NCBI GenBank assembly: GCA_964017185.1
Contig: OZ024872.1
Span: 44,974,188 to 45,038,187 of the forward strand
Direction: 5' to 3'
Length of the DNA: 64,000 nucleotides
From: Rugalucina vietnamica
Taxonomy: Eukaryota > Mollusca > Bivalvia > Lucinida > Lucinidae
The position numbers and the translations under genes are program-made. Numbering within the stretch: the first letter of the stretch is position 1; every line of letters starts with the position of its first letter. The notes under the pieces are model-generated. The model worked only from the letters and a program-made list of their open reading frames with translations, was not told where the DNA came from and did no database searches. Shown here piece by piece: positions 1-10,426 of the stretch.

Positions 1-394
1 TTACTTGCTAAATGAGATACGGAAAGATACTGGATGTCCTCAAGCATAAAAGGCTGTCCCGTTGCTTGAAAGATACAAATAAATAGAGCTGAGAGACTCA
101 TCGATGGCATGCGTTAGCATACTGTCTGGCTGGGTGGTTTCCCTACCTAGGTCGTTGAAACTAACAACTTATATAGTAGGTCGTCTATCATACGTTTCTA
201 ACAAAACAAATAATCACAAATAATTGCAAAATCATTGTTAAAATGACTAAATATGAATAAAACTCGCACTCAAGATAGTTTCCTACACGGTATATTATAG
301 TAATTAAGTAATGCAAGTAATTTGTTTCTTTAATCATCATGCCTGGAGAAATAGATGGGCTGCTTGTGCCTCCAGGCAAAGCTTGTTCACTGCT
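1..394. other. unresolved AT-rich sequence
   Basis: I see no coding exon, RNA gene or recognisable repeat end here. Short open frames on the minus strand have no family resemblance. Confidence 0.4.
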
Positions 395-640
395 GACTGA
401 CTATCTGATTACTGGTTAACTGCTCAGGCCTGAGCTTGCCCAGGAAAAGTGGTTTCAAGTCAAACCATCTGCACTTATAAGCCTTTTTGACTTGGTTGGA
501 TGGTTGTTTTATTTCAAGCACTTGTTGGATGTCATGACGTCCTCATTTTGGGTAAAAGTCCCATAAAGTGGAGGCAGCGTCCCGACATGACCTTGGCTGT
601 TGACTGGGACGTAAAGCATCAACTCAAACAAACAAACAAA
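395..640 (+). repeat. SINE-like 3' tail, dispersed family
   Basis: The stretch ends in TTGACTGGGACGTAAAGC followed by an (AAAC)n tail. The same ending follows the tRNA-headed SINE near 5,625-5,645. A longer relative lies at 18,050-18,330, sharing the GACT...CTGATTAC...GCCCAG...AAGTGGTT blocks, and related blocks occur at 13,380-13,450 and 20,085-20,165. I see tail homology only; no tRNA head is visible at this copy. Confidence 0.5.
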
Positions 641-763
641 TCTTTAATCATCATATCATAATAGATATATACCGTTGGCTTTTCATATGGCATATGCAGT
701 CTGTAGTTTAAAAAAAAAACTAAAAATTATTTCATTTATATAGAGGAAAGAAAATACGTATAC

Positions 764-800
764 GAGGTATAGTCGGAAAGTTCCCGGACTGGTTCATTTC
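764..800 (+). repeat. possible mariner-type terminal sequence, solo
   Basis: TACGAGGTATAGTCGGAAAG followed by TTCCCGGACT resembles the terminal repeats of mariner-like elements. The similarly structured end at 61,645 reads TACGAGGTTCGTCCCAAAAG. I did not find an opposing end nearby or any transposase remnant, so this is a tentative solo end. Confidence 0.25.
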
Positions 801-916
801 ACAAGATGCTTATGAAATTTCTGAAATAAAAAATCCCACCCATTTCCTTTATTTTCGGATAAATTAAGAAAAGAATGTGCAAGAATTGTTTCAAAATGTC
901 TCGTAGTTGCATTTTT

Positions 917-2913
917 AGCTCACCTGAGCCGAAGGCTCACAGGTGAGCTTATAGGATAGGCAGGCATCCGTCGTCGTCCGTCCGTCCGTCCGTCGTCCGT
1001 CCACAATTTCAAAGAAGAATATTTCTGAAGCTAGTAGGCCGATCTTGATCAAATTTAATGTGAACCATAATTGGGTTGGGGGATTGATGGCATTAGGTTT
1101 TGGAGCAGATTGTATCAAAATTGTGGTTTCCATGGCAACAGATAGGTCCCATAGACTTACAATGGGAAAAACTAAAAAAAATCTTCTTCTCTGAAACCAC
1201 TAGGCCCACAGCTTTGATATTTGGTATGTAGCAATGGCTAATGGTCCTCTACATAAATTGTGCCATTCATGCCCCTGGGGTCAAATTTGGCCACGCCCCG
1301 GGGGTCGATAGTCTCCATAGACTTACTATGGGAAAAAAAATTCAAAAATCTTCTTCTCTGAAACCACAGCGCCCACAGCTTTGATATTTGGTATGTGGCA
1401 ATGGCTAATGGTCCTCTACATAAATTGTGCCAGCCATGCCCCTGGGGTCAAATTTGGCCACGCCCCGGGGGTCGATAGTCGGCATAGACTTACAATTGGA
1501 AAAACTAAAAAAATCTTCTTCTCTGAAACCACTAGGCCCACAGCTTTGATATTTGGTATGTAGCAATGGCTAATGGTCCTCTACATAAATTGTGCCATTC
1601 ATGCCCCTGGGGTCAAATTTGGCCACGCCCCGGGGGTCGATAGTCTCCATAGACTTACTATGGGAAAAAAATAAAAAATCTTCTTCTCTGAAAACACAGG
1701 GCCCACAGCTTTGATATTTTGTAGGTGGCAATGGCTAATGGTCCTCTACATAAATTGTGCCAATCATGCCCCTGGGGTCAAATTTGGCCACGCCCCGAGG
1801 GTCGATAGTCTCCATAGACCTACAATAGGAAAAAAAAAACTAAAAAAATCTTCTTCTCTGAAACCACTAGGCAAACAGCTTTGATATTTGGTATGTAGCA
1901 ATGGCTAATAGTCCTCTACATAAATTGTGCCATTCATGCCCCTGGGGTCAAATTTGTCCACGCCCCGGGGGTCGATAGTCTCTGGCATAGACTTACTATG
2001 GGAAAAAAATTTAAAAATCTTCTTCTCTGAAACCACAGGGCCCACAGCTTTGATATTTGGTATGTGGCAATGGCTAATGGTCCTCTACATAAATTGTGCC
2101 AGCCATGCCCCTGGGGTCAAATTTGGCCACGCCCCGGTGGTCGATAGTCTCCATAGACTTACAATTGGAAAAACTAAAAAAGTCTTCTTCTCTGAAACCA
2201 CTAGGCCCACAGCTTTGATATTTGGTATGTAGCAATTGCTAATGGTCCTCTACATAAATTGTGCCATTCATGCCCCTGGGGTCAAATTTGGCCACGCCCC
2301 GGGGGTTGATAGTCTCCATAGACTTACTATGGGAAAAAATTAAAAAATCTTCTTCTCTGAAACCACTAGGCCCACAGCTTTGATATTTGGTATGTAGCAA
2401 TGGCTAATGGTCCTCTACATAAATTGTGCCATTCATGCCCCTGGGGTCAAATTTGGCCAGGCCCCGGAGGTTGATAATCTCAATAGACTTGCTATGGGAA
2501 AAAAATTCAAAAATCATCTTCTCTGAAACCACAGGGCACACAGCTTTGATATTTTGTATGTGGCAATGGCTAATGGTACTCTACATAAATTGTGCCAGCC
2601 ATGCCCCTGGGGTCAAATTTGGCCACGCCCCGGGGGTAGATAGTCTCCATAGACTTACAATGGGAAAAACTAACAAAAATCTTCTTCTCTGAAACCAAAA
2701 GGCCCGGAGCTTCTATATTTTGTATGTAGGAATGTTTGGTAGTCCCCATTATAAATTGTGCCAGTCATGCCCCTGGGTCAAATTTGGCCATGCCTCGGGG
2801 GTCAATAGTGTCCATGCATAGACTTTCATTGGTCGATTCTCAATTAATTTAAATCTCATGAGCTTACAATGTGATAATCTCTCAGGTGAGCTACAGGACC
2901 AATGGTCCTCTAG
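917..2913 (+). mobile_element. Helitron-like (pearl-type) non-autonomous element
   Basis: The 5' end carries a hairpin at 917-949 (AGCTCACCTGAGCC / GGCTCACAGGTGAGCT). The 3' end carries AGGACCAATGGTCCT (2895-2909), a perfect-stem hairpin followed directly by CTAG (2910-2913). A short hairpin just before CTRR is the 3' signature of Helitrons. The interior is an array of ~166-bp tandem units, which resembles the pearl elements of bivalves, later regarded as non-autonomous Helitrons. No Rep/helicase coding is visible. A related element lies at 7453-8944 and partial inverted copies at 2914-3295 and 55,915-57,005. Assignment to Helitrons is inference; the repeat family itself is certain. Confidence 0.6.
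1150..2750 (+). repeat. ~166-bp tandem array with AB dimer order
   Basis: CAGCTTTGATATT recurs at 1209, 1376, 1541, 1706, 1876, 2045, 2210, 2375 and 2541, with a decayed copy near 2707 (spacing 165-170 bp). Two monomer types alternate. A has GCCATTCATGCC with TTACTATGGG; B has GCCAGCCATGCC (or AATCATGCC) with TTACAATTGG. The order is A-B-A-B-A-B-A-A-B, with one break at the seventh and eighth units, so the amplified unit is probably the ~331-bp dimer. Confidence 0.85.
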
Positions 2914-3295
2914 TTTCCCATTCAAATGCATTGGCGACCTAAGTTGACCTTGCCGTAAAATAGGTCAAGGTCATCCTAGGGTCATGATTTATATAAACTA
3001 TGATGGGCCCGTGTCCCCGATGCTACATACCAAGTTTCGTGGAAATCGGCCCACTGGTTCTGGAGAAGAAGATTTTTAAAGGTTTTTGCTATTTATAGCC
3101 ATGGCGGCCATCTTGGTCATGTGACCTGGACCATTTATATAAACTTTCGTTCCCCCTTCCTAAGGATGCTCCACATGAAGTTTGGCTTTGATTGGCCAAG
3201 CGGTTTCAGAGGAGAAGATCTTTGAAATTGTGGACGACGGACGACGGACGGACGCCGGAGCATGGGCATACTATAAGCTCACTCCAGATGAGCTA
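2914..3295 (-). mobile_element. inverted terminal fragment of the AGCTCACC element family
   Basis: This is the reverse complement of the left part of the 7453-8944 element. In minus orientation it holds a hairpin-like AGCTCATCTGGAGTGAGCTT end, a CCGTCC-rich stretch, and the GGCCGCCATGGCTATAAATAG block. It abuts the CTAG end of the preceding element, so 917-3295 is framed by the same 5'-end sequence in opposite orientations. Confidence 0.7.
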
Positions 3296-3593
3296 AAAAA
3301 CATATATATCTCAACAACCAAATGTCTTAAAGAGCTGAAATTGGTATCGAATGATTGCGATGACAATATTCTATAACCATGTAAAGAGTTTATAAACAAG
3401 CTGACTTTCTTGTTGCTCATATATTAAAGAGAACTTCAGATATTATAGAAAAATCACTGGAAAATGAAGGGGTATACCAATTAAACTGCTGATATCTCAG
3501 TCACCAAAAGCTCTAGAGAGCTTAAATTGGTATCAAATGATTGCTAGAATAATTTTCTATAATCATATGATAAGAATCATAAATAAAAAGGTA

Positions 3594-3790
3594 CAAGTAG
3601 GCAAAGATCAGGAAAAGGCGCAATCAGAATAAGATTCCCACCCCAAAAACCGAGGTGGGGAAAAAACCCAAACTAACAATCAGGTACTTATACCATGAAA
3701 ACATATCGTAAGCCGAATGAGCAGCTATTTTCCCAATAGGTGGCCCACTCAGTTACCTTTTTAAAATATGAAAACATACATAAGGCGCCA
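3594..3790 (+). repeat. dispersed repeat family: GATCAGGAAAAGGCGCAATC block
   Basis: The block runs AAGATCAGGAAAAGGCGCAA, then a TTCCCAC...GAGGTGGG pair, then GCAGCTATTTTCCCAATAGG and CACTCAGTTACC. Related copies lie at 5090-5270, 19,596-19,700, 48,520-48,660, 52,465-52,630, 53,590-53,750 and 57,460-57,625 (plus) and 13,880-13,960 and 47,005-47,200 (minus). At least nine copies in 64 kb in both orientations mark a dispersed element. I cannot assign its superfamily. Confidence 0.75.
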
Positions 3791-5459
3791 ACAGCACAAA
3801 ACTTTTAAACACCCCTTAACTTAATTAAAAATATGAAAACATACATAAGGCGCCAACAGCACAAAAATTTTAAACACCACAGAAGTATCGCCTTGGAACG
3901 ATCAGTAAGACAAAGTTACTGGCGGGCTTAAACCGATTTTACATGGCCATAACCTCACCCTCAGCTTCTGCAGTGGTTCATAACATTTAGTTAGTTCTTC
4001 GGTCCTCGTGGTGAATCTGTAACTAGTCAATGAATCATCAAGAACAAACAAACAAATAAATAAATAAATCATGGTTTACATCCTGATGAATCAAAAACCA
4101 GGACTCACAGATTGAGTAAGCTGGCCGACGATGGAGATCCCTGGGACTAACTCCGGAGCAAAAGAAAAACACCAGTTGGACCCCGGTGGACCAAGCAACA
4201 GACAAGAAGCTCCGGCCCCAACCAGCTAAAATGAATGGCTTTAAGTCGGGGCCATCATAGAGTTTGACGCCCGACCCACCGGCGTGCAATTAAAGAAGGC
4301 AGCATAGTTATCAACCATGATTGGGTTAAAAACTAAGCATGCAGACTGTCGCATACCATTCAATTTGTGGCTATTAAATGCAACCTGGGTATTAATCGTA
4401 GCATAGTTGATTATTGCTAAATGTTTTAATTCGACTTAGAGTTTTGACTGGTTAGACGCTCTGATCATGCTAAGACATTGAAATACATTCAGAAGAGCAC
4501 ACAGTGAGCAGTGGCAAGACTGACAACTTCAACTTATGGAAATGAACTGCAGGGACAGGTACATAAAGTCCATACAGTTCAGGGATTAAAATTCTAGAGT
4601 TATGTTTGATACATGAGCCGTTCAATTAACATTAGAATGAGAATCTGTTTTTAAACAAGTCTAAATAATTTGTGAATGTTATTATGCATTGAAAATGAAC
4701 CACCAATATTTATGTTGGATATTTATTTCACCCTTTTAGCAGACCATTTTGCAGAGCAAACAATAGAAATCGCAATGGTCTCAAACTCTATACATGTACA
4801 TGTAGCTACAATAATGGGAATAGTTAACTTGACAAAACCCAGGATTTCGAATAGCACACATAGATACACTGTTATCATGCTGGTAACCGGTGTGTTTGTC
4901 ATGAGTATCTGACTATATACAATACAACAAAACAATAGACCTGATTTGAAACGCCAAGACCGATTTTCTATCGAAACAGCTTATATATTTCCTAAATGTA
5001 TGATTCATATTTTTCTTCATAAATACATTTGAATACAACTTTTACTTTAGATGGTTCAAAAGCAAAGAAAAACAACAACAGGAAAAAAAGAAGTACAAGT
5101 TGGCAATGAGCTGGAAAATGTGCAATCAGAAAGAAATTCCCACCCTTAAAACATGAGGTGGGAAAAACTAAATTGAAAATTAGGCATTATGCATGTAGTT
5201 AGAAAACATATCGTAAGCTGAGTGAGCAGCTGTTTCCACATAGGCAGCCACCCAGTTACCCGAACTTAAATAAAAATTTGAAAATATACACAAGGCCCAA
5301 ACAGCACAAAAATTTGACTCCAAAACATAAAACAAATGGAACGACAACTGAAGTATCGCATTGGAGCGATCAGTAATATAAAATTACTGGGGGCTGAAAT
5401 CGATTTTACGGGCACCTAACCTCACCCCCATCTTCTGCAGTGGTTCACCACATTTAGTT

Positions 5460-5645
5460 CTAGGGAGCGCGGTGGCGTGATAGAGCGTCGGACTCCAAAT
5501 CGAGAGGTTCTGGGTTCGATCCCCACAAACGCCACCGTGTTGTGTCCTTGAGCAAGGCATATTAACTCCCTACAGTACAGGTTATTCCCAGGAAGGGTTG
5601 ACTCTGTCCCAACATGAATGAACAATTGTTGACTGGGACGTTAAG
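5460..5645 (+). repeat. tRNA-derived SINE (tRNA-Trp-like head)
   Basis: It contains a pol III B-box match, GGTTCGATCCC (5513-5523), and an A-box-like GGCGTGATAGAG. CGGTGGCGT pairs with ACGCCACCG as an extended acceptor-like stem. The anticodon-loop-like CTCCAAA within GGACTCCAAATC suggests derivation from tRNA-Trp(CCA). GTGTCCTTGAGCAAGGC and the TTGACTGGGACGTTAAGC tail follow, as in other molluscan SINEs. It is not a tRNA gene: extra bases separate the T arm from the 3' acceptor strand and the body continues. Confidence 0.7.
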
Positions 5646-5714
5646 CCTCAATACAAACTAAAATGTGTTTATGAAACACTATGCCCACAACTGGTACCTC
5701 ACTTTCAAAATTTG

Positions 5715-6200
5715 AAAATGTCCGAAAAATGACTAAGTTTAAATTGCAAAAAGTGACAAAAATTAATCTGAGGAGTATATCTCAACCACATGCATATCTT
5801 CAAAGCATGGCCACAATGTCTGTATAGTTTCAAAAGTATCGGTATTAAAATGTAGGAGTTGCGCATACAAGGTACCCTCTATCCATTCACTAAAATGCCC
5901 GAAAAATGACTAACATTAAATTGTGAAAAATGACAAAGAATAAATCCGAGGATTAAATCCAAATTACATGCAGACCATGCCCAAAACACATGTAAAGTTT
6001 CAAAGCAATTGGCATGAAATTGTAGGAGAAGTTGCGCATACAAGGTACCCACAGTCCATTCACTTTTGTTATCTAAAATGCCCAAAAAATGGCTAAGTCC
6101 AAACTAATTGCGAAAAACCCAATAAAAATTAATCTGAGGATTATGTCCAAACCACATGCAAATCTTCAAAGCATGGTCACAACATCTGCAAAGTTTCAAG
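5715..6200 (+). repeat. ~180-bp tandem units inside the SINE-headed element
   Basis: AAAATGYCC-initiated units start at 5715, 5892 and 6075 (177 and 183 bp apart). They share the AAAAATG(A/G)CTAA, ATCTGAGGA and TTGCGCATACAAGGTACCC blocks. The third unit is truncated. Confidence 0.75.
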
Positions 6201-6640
6201 CGAAAACAAAAACAAACAAAAAAACCTCTCACAGAACGAGCCCCTAGCCCATTTAATTTACCTGAAAGAAAATACGGATCCTCTTAATTTTCATATACAA
6301 AGCACATACCAAATTTCAGTATCCTAGTTTTAACGGTTCCTGACAGAGTGCTAAGCGTAACTCGCGCACTCTACTCACTCGACGGACAGACCAAAACCAA
6401 TATGCCCCTTCAACTTCTTTAACAAACAACATTTAGTTAGTTGTTCCTCCTATAAGGTTATTCCGTTTGTCACGGATGATTTCTTCTCTGAAACAAATTC
6501 CAACTGTTCATGACTGTAAAGTGTGACATATGACTTGTATTCATCTAGTGCTAATGATGCCTCTTGGACATGTCTTTCGATCCGATTGTCAAGTCAAATA
6601 GGCTTATGGCCCTTCAACTTGAAATCGAAGTCGCCATTTA

Positions 6641-7243
6641 AAGGGTGTTAAGAAAGTTCGTTCCGCGCAAAATTTGCTTTCCTGACAGCTCGATTTTCAT
6701 GCTTCAAAAGTAAATAATGGCATAACCAGACTTTAATTTGGAAGTATATAAAAAGATAAAAGCAAAGATGTTTTAAATCAGATACCTGATCATGAACAAA
6801 ATGGCCACCAAATACTAGCACCTGTTTACTAACCCTCGAACTTTTACACAAAAATGGGGGTGTACTAGAAAATATCTTTGTCATGCCAAGAAAAATGCGT
6901 AAAAGTCCTCTATAATTTAATGAATAAAGCCTAGATGGACTACTAATTCGCCATTTATAATAGTTTTGTGATGTCCTTAAGTATGAACCTGTAAAGAAAA
7001 ATCAAATGTCAAATATTTTACAATTTTTAGAGAAAAATCGAATTATTCCGAAATTTTCGGAATATAGTATCCTTAGAAAATATCCATCTTAGAAGCAACT
7101 CGGCGTTCAACAGCGTTTCAACTGCTATTTTGTATCTGATAACATAATCGAGTCATGAAAAATGCAACATTTTATTAGTTTTTGCCTATAAAATGCTTTC
7201 AAACCATGTGGTAAACTGCGGAACGAACTTTCTTAACACCCTT
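6641..7243. mobile_element. 603-bp MITE with perfect 26-bp TIRs, TA target site
   Basis: The terminal inverted repeats at 6641-6666 and 7218-7243 are perfect over 26 bp (they begin AAGGGTGTTAAGAAAG). TA flanks both ends (6639-6640, 7244-7245). The paralogous segment near 54,838 lacks the insert. There is no transposase frame. TA duplication suggests the Tc1/mariner superfamily; this is inference. Confidence 0.75.
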
Positions 7244-7452
7244 TATATGTACATAATTATGTACTATATCTTATATGCTTTTTAATGAACGCTTGTCGTT
7301 ATGAATTCTGTTTGGCTCTTTGGTTTATGCCTTCGGTGTCCAGGTCGCTATTAAATTGTCAAATTGTAGTATTTTTCAGCGTATTTATGGATAGAAAGCA
7401 TCGTAGCTAATGAACAGCTCAGTAAAGATCTATTTGTTTTTGTTTCTTTTTC

Positions 7453-8944
7453 AGCTCACCTGAGCCGAAGGCTCACAGGTGAGCTTATAGTATACCCATG
7501 CTCCGGCGTCCGTCCGTCGTCGTCCGTCGTCGTCCGTCCGTCGTCCACAATTTCAAATATCTTCTCCTCTGAAACCGCTTGGCCAACCAAAGCCAAACTT
7601 CATGTGGAGCATCCTTAGAAAGGGCGAACGAAATTTTATATAAATGGTCCAGGTGACATGACCAAGATGGCCGCCATGGCTATAAATAGCAATATTTTTT
7701 TAAAAATCTTCTTTTCCAGAACCAGTGGGCCGATTTCCACGAAACTCGGAGACGCGGGCCTATCAAAGTTTATATAAATCATAACCCTATGATGACCTTG
7801 ACCTATTTACGGCAAGGTCAAGTTAGGTCGCCAATGCATTTGAATGGGAAAAAATGGTAAAATGCTATTTAATGGGTAAAACTTACTGGGAATAGGCAAA
7901 CTGACAGAAGTTTAGTGTTAATGGAAATTTTTTGCAGCTGGGGGGTTGTCTGCCCCTGCCCCGGGGCTATATACATGTATATTACCATAATATTCAAACA
8001 TCTTCTTCTCTGAAACCGCTAGGCCAATCAAAGGCAAACTTCATGTGGAGCATCCTTGGGAAGGGGGTATGAAAGTTTATATAAATGGTCAAGGTCACAT
8101 GACCAAGATGGCCGCCATGGCTATAAATAGCAAAAACGTTTAACAATCTTCTTCTTTAGAACCAGAAGGCCTATGATTTTGACACTTGGTGTGAAGCATC
8201 TGGGAATGGAGCTCTACAAAGTTTATATAAATCATGATCCTGGGATGACCTTGACCTATTTAACGGCAAGGTCAACTTAGATGTCCCATGCATTGGAATG
8301 GGAAAAAAATAGGAAAGTGTATTTAAATGGCAGAAAACTTGCTAGGAATGAGCAAATGGACAGAAGATTAATGCTTATGAAAATATTTTAGGCCCAGGGG
8401 TTGTCTGCCCCTGCCCCGGAGCTATATACATGTAGATGACCATTAGCCTTTTTAAGCCAAAATTTATGTGGAGCATCCTTAGGAAGAGGAAATGAAAGTT
8501 TATATAAATGGTCAAGGTCACATGACCAAGATGGCCGCCATGGCTATAAATAGCAAAACATTTAAAAAATCTTCTTCTTCAGAACCAGAAGGCCTATGAT
8601 TTTGAAACCTGACATGAAGCATTAAGGAACGGAGGTCTACAAAATTTGTATAAATCATGACACTGGGATGACCTTGACCTATTTCACGGCAAGGTCAACT
8701 TAGATCGCCCATGCATTTGAATGGAGAAAATTGTTAAAATGTCATTTGACGGACAAAACTTGCAGTTAATTGGCAAATGGACTGAATTTTTATGATTTGA
8801 AAAAGACATTGACTCCAGGAGTTATTCTGACCCTGCCTAGGGTTGTATACATGCATTGTACCATTCTAGTCTAACAAGTTTATTGGTACATGTATATATA
8901 TCTCTGGTCTCAGGTGAGCATTTACAGGACCATTGGTCCTCTGG
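7453..8944 (+). mobile_element. Helitron-like element with ~430-bp internal repeats
   Basis: A 5' hairpin at 7453-7485 matches the one at 917. The 3' hairpin AGGACCATTGGTCCT is followed by CTGG (8941-8944), fitting CTRR. The empty site is visible in the duplicate at 55,035-55,050 (a T-run followed by AATTTGTAAAC), with no clear target duplication beyond the T-run, as expected for Helitrons. Inside, GATGGCCGCCATGGCTATAA recurs at ~7667, ~8108 and ~8530 (spacing ~441 and ~422 bp). No coding frame. Confidence 0.65.
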
Positions 8945-9074
8945 TTTAATTTGTAAACATAGAAATTTCAAATACTTTTCATACATAAGGTTCATTCAGC
9001 AGTATTAACAACAGTAGAAAAAAAAACATTTCCTCAGTTATATAAAGAATTCAAACATAATTAAACACAACGTT

Positions 9075-9350
9075 ACGAAAACTCGCCCATGCAATATACA
9101 GAGATTATTTTTAGCTGTAAATATTGAAAAATTTCATCGAAACAATTTCTTTATTTTAAATAGTTTTGCTTAAAACATTGATTGTGGTTACACATTAAAA
9201 CTGCTTCGCCGAGGCGGTTCTAATGGGTACCCACAATCTATGTTTTGGATCAAAAATAAGAAAAATCGGTATACCCTGCAAACCCCAGTTTTTTTCTATA
9301 TAAGAATAGGGTTTAAGGGGGTATAAATTTCATGGACATGTTTTCCTGAT
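9075..9350 (+). repeat. palindromic MITE-like family (GCCGAGGCGGTTCTAA)
   Basis: The central hairpin ATTGTGGTTACACATTAAAA ... CTAATGGGTACCCACAATC is centred on CGCCGAGGCG near 9213. Sister copies lie at 48,170-48,440 and 52,180-52,440, sharing the flanks GCCCATGCAATATA and GGTATACCCCTGCA. No coding capacity. Confidence 0.65.
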
Positions 9351-9458
9351 GAAGAAGCAAATATGGATGTGGATAAATTATTCAAACAACATACAATGGA
9401 AACATCACAATATACGTGGACAGACTCTTCAATTTAATAGCAACTTCAATCAAATTAA

Positions 9459-9466
9459 AATTATCC

Positions 9467-9516
<50 letters not shown>

Positions 9517-9556
9517 GTATCAGTTCCACGGAAAAACTCAGTTAATGTGTCTTAAG

Positions 9557-9616
<60 letters not shown>

Positions 9617-9789
9617 ACTAATCTTGTTATAATATACGAATAATAAGCTTACAATACAGCCACAAATACTGAACAAAGGTGTAACATTTGCAGCTCTATG
9701 ATGGAAATATAAAATTATCCAATAATAATAATAATAATAAAAATAAATAGTATCAGTTCCACGGAAAAACTCAGTTAATGTGTCTTAAG

Positions 9790-9835
<46 letters not shown>

Positions 9836-9935
9836 AATCTTGTTATAATATACGAATAATAAGCTTACAATACAGCCACAAATACTGAACAAAGGTGTAA
9901 CATTTGCAGCTCTATGATGGAAATATTTTGTTCTT
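9459..9935 (+). repeat. tandem duplication carrying (AAT)n and long poly(A) tracts
   Basis: Two consecutive ~225-250-bp copies each have CCAATAATAAT..., AGTATCAGTTCCACGGAAAA, a poly(A) tract (~9559-9615 and ~9792-9831) and AATCTTGTTATAATATACG. The right-hand segmental duplicate (55,405-55,590) has one copy without the long poly(A), so the tandem event and the A-tract growth are specific to this side. Confidence 0.8.
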
Positions 9936-9955
9936 ATAAGGATTAAGTTATAGCC

Positions 9956-10412
9956 CAATTTATATACGACGTACAAAATATAAGGTCATGATCCAAAACT
10001 AGGATGACAAAAAGCAGAATATTTGTTTTGCTACTATATCAGTTTGACTACATTTTAATCATAGACCCAGTTATTTTCATCAGGTTATATGAAGATCTTC
10101 TTAAGTCTTCAATTTACATTGCCTCTGATACTGGGTTTTCGAAGAAAACTTTTGTACTGTCCACATGAGTTAGTCATGAAAAAGAAAACAAGTGTTTCTT
10201 TTTTTTTTTTTTTCTTCTTCTTCTTCTTTTTTTAAATGTCAATTTCGATTCTACGATATTAGCGTACGTATCAAATAAAATGTCGTATTATGACGTTATA
10301 TTTACATTTTTATTGCAATCGCCCTAGATGAAAGTATCTTTCTTGATGTTCTTCATTTCCCAATGAAAAACATTAAGTCACGTGGTCTAGAGGCCACACC
10401 TATGGGCGGGCT
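9956..10412. other. intervening sequence, no feature recognised
   Basis: I see only a T-rich/(CTT)n stretch at 10,198-10,236. No gene. Confidence 0.4.
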
Positions 10413-10426
10413 GACGTCTGTAGGGG

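Larger units (their letters stand above)
5460..6428 (+). mobile_element. 969-bp SINE-headed element with 10-bp target duplication
   Basis: The 10-bp direct repeat ACATTTAGTT flanks the insert (5450-5459 and 6429-6438). The paralogous segment at ~54,565 has this site once and uninterrupted, so the boundaries are directly supported. The insert begins with a tRNA-derived head, continues with a SINE-like body to ~5645, then has three tandem ~180-bp units and a 3' part with CGACGGACAGACC. A retrotransposed composite is likely. Confidence 0.75.
3590..9955 (+). repeat. segmental duplication, left copy (pair of 52,080-55,700)
   Basis: Colinear blocks match the right copy in the same orientation: 3594-4440 with 52,465-53,200; 4555-4680 with 54,050-54,150; 4935-5440 with 54,215-54,560; 6430-6640 with 54,565-54,840; 7365-7450 with 54,945-55,045; 8945-9060 with 55,046-55,275; 9360-9930 with 55,310-55,600. 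Divergence is substantial, with many substitutions and indels. The left copy holds three insertions absent from the right copy. No gene is recognisable in either copy. Confidence 0.75.

Noticed and set aside
917-949. microRNA precursor from the AGCTCACCTGAGCC hairpin
   Set aside because: The stem is short (~14 bp), is a multi-copy element terminus and shows no miRNA-like arm length.
5460-5540. A functional tRNA-Trp gene
   Set aside because: It has pol III box matches and an anticodon-like loop, but extra bases precede the 3' acceptor strand and a SINE body and target duplications follow.
7662-8560. YY1-type regulatory sites (AAGATGGCCGCC)
   Set aside because: The match to AAGATGGCGGC is partial and is simply part of the repeated Helitron-like unit; I see no independent support.
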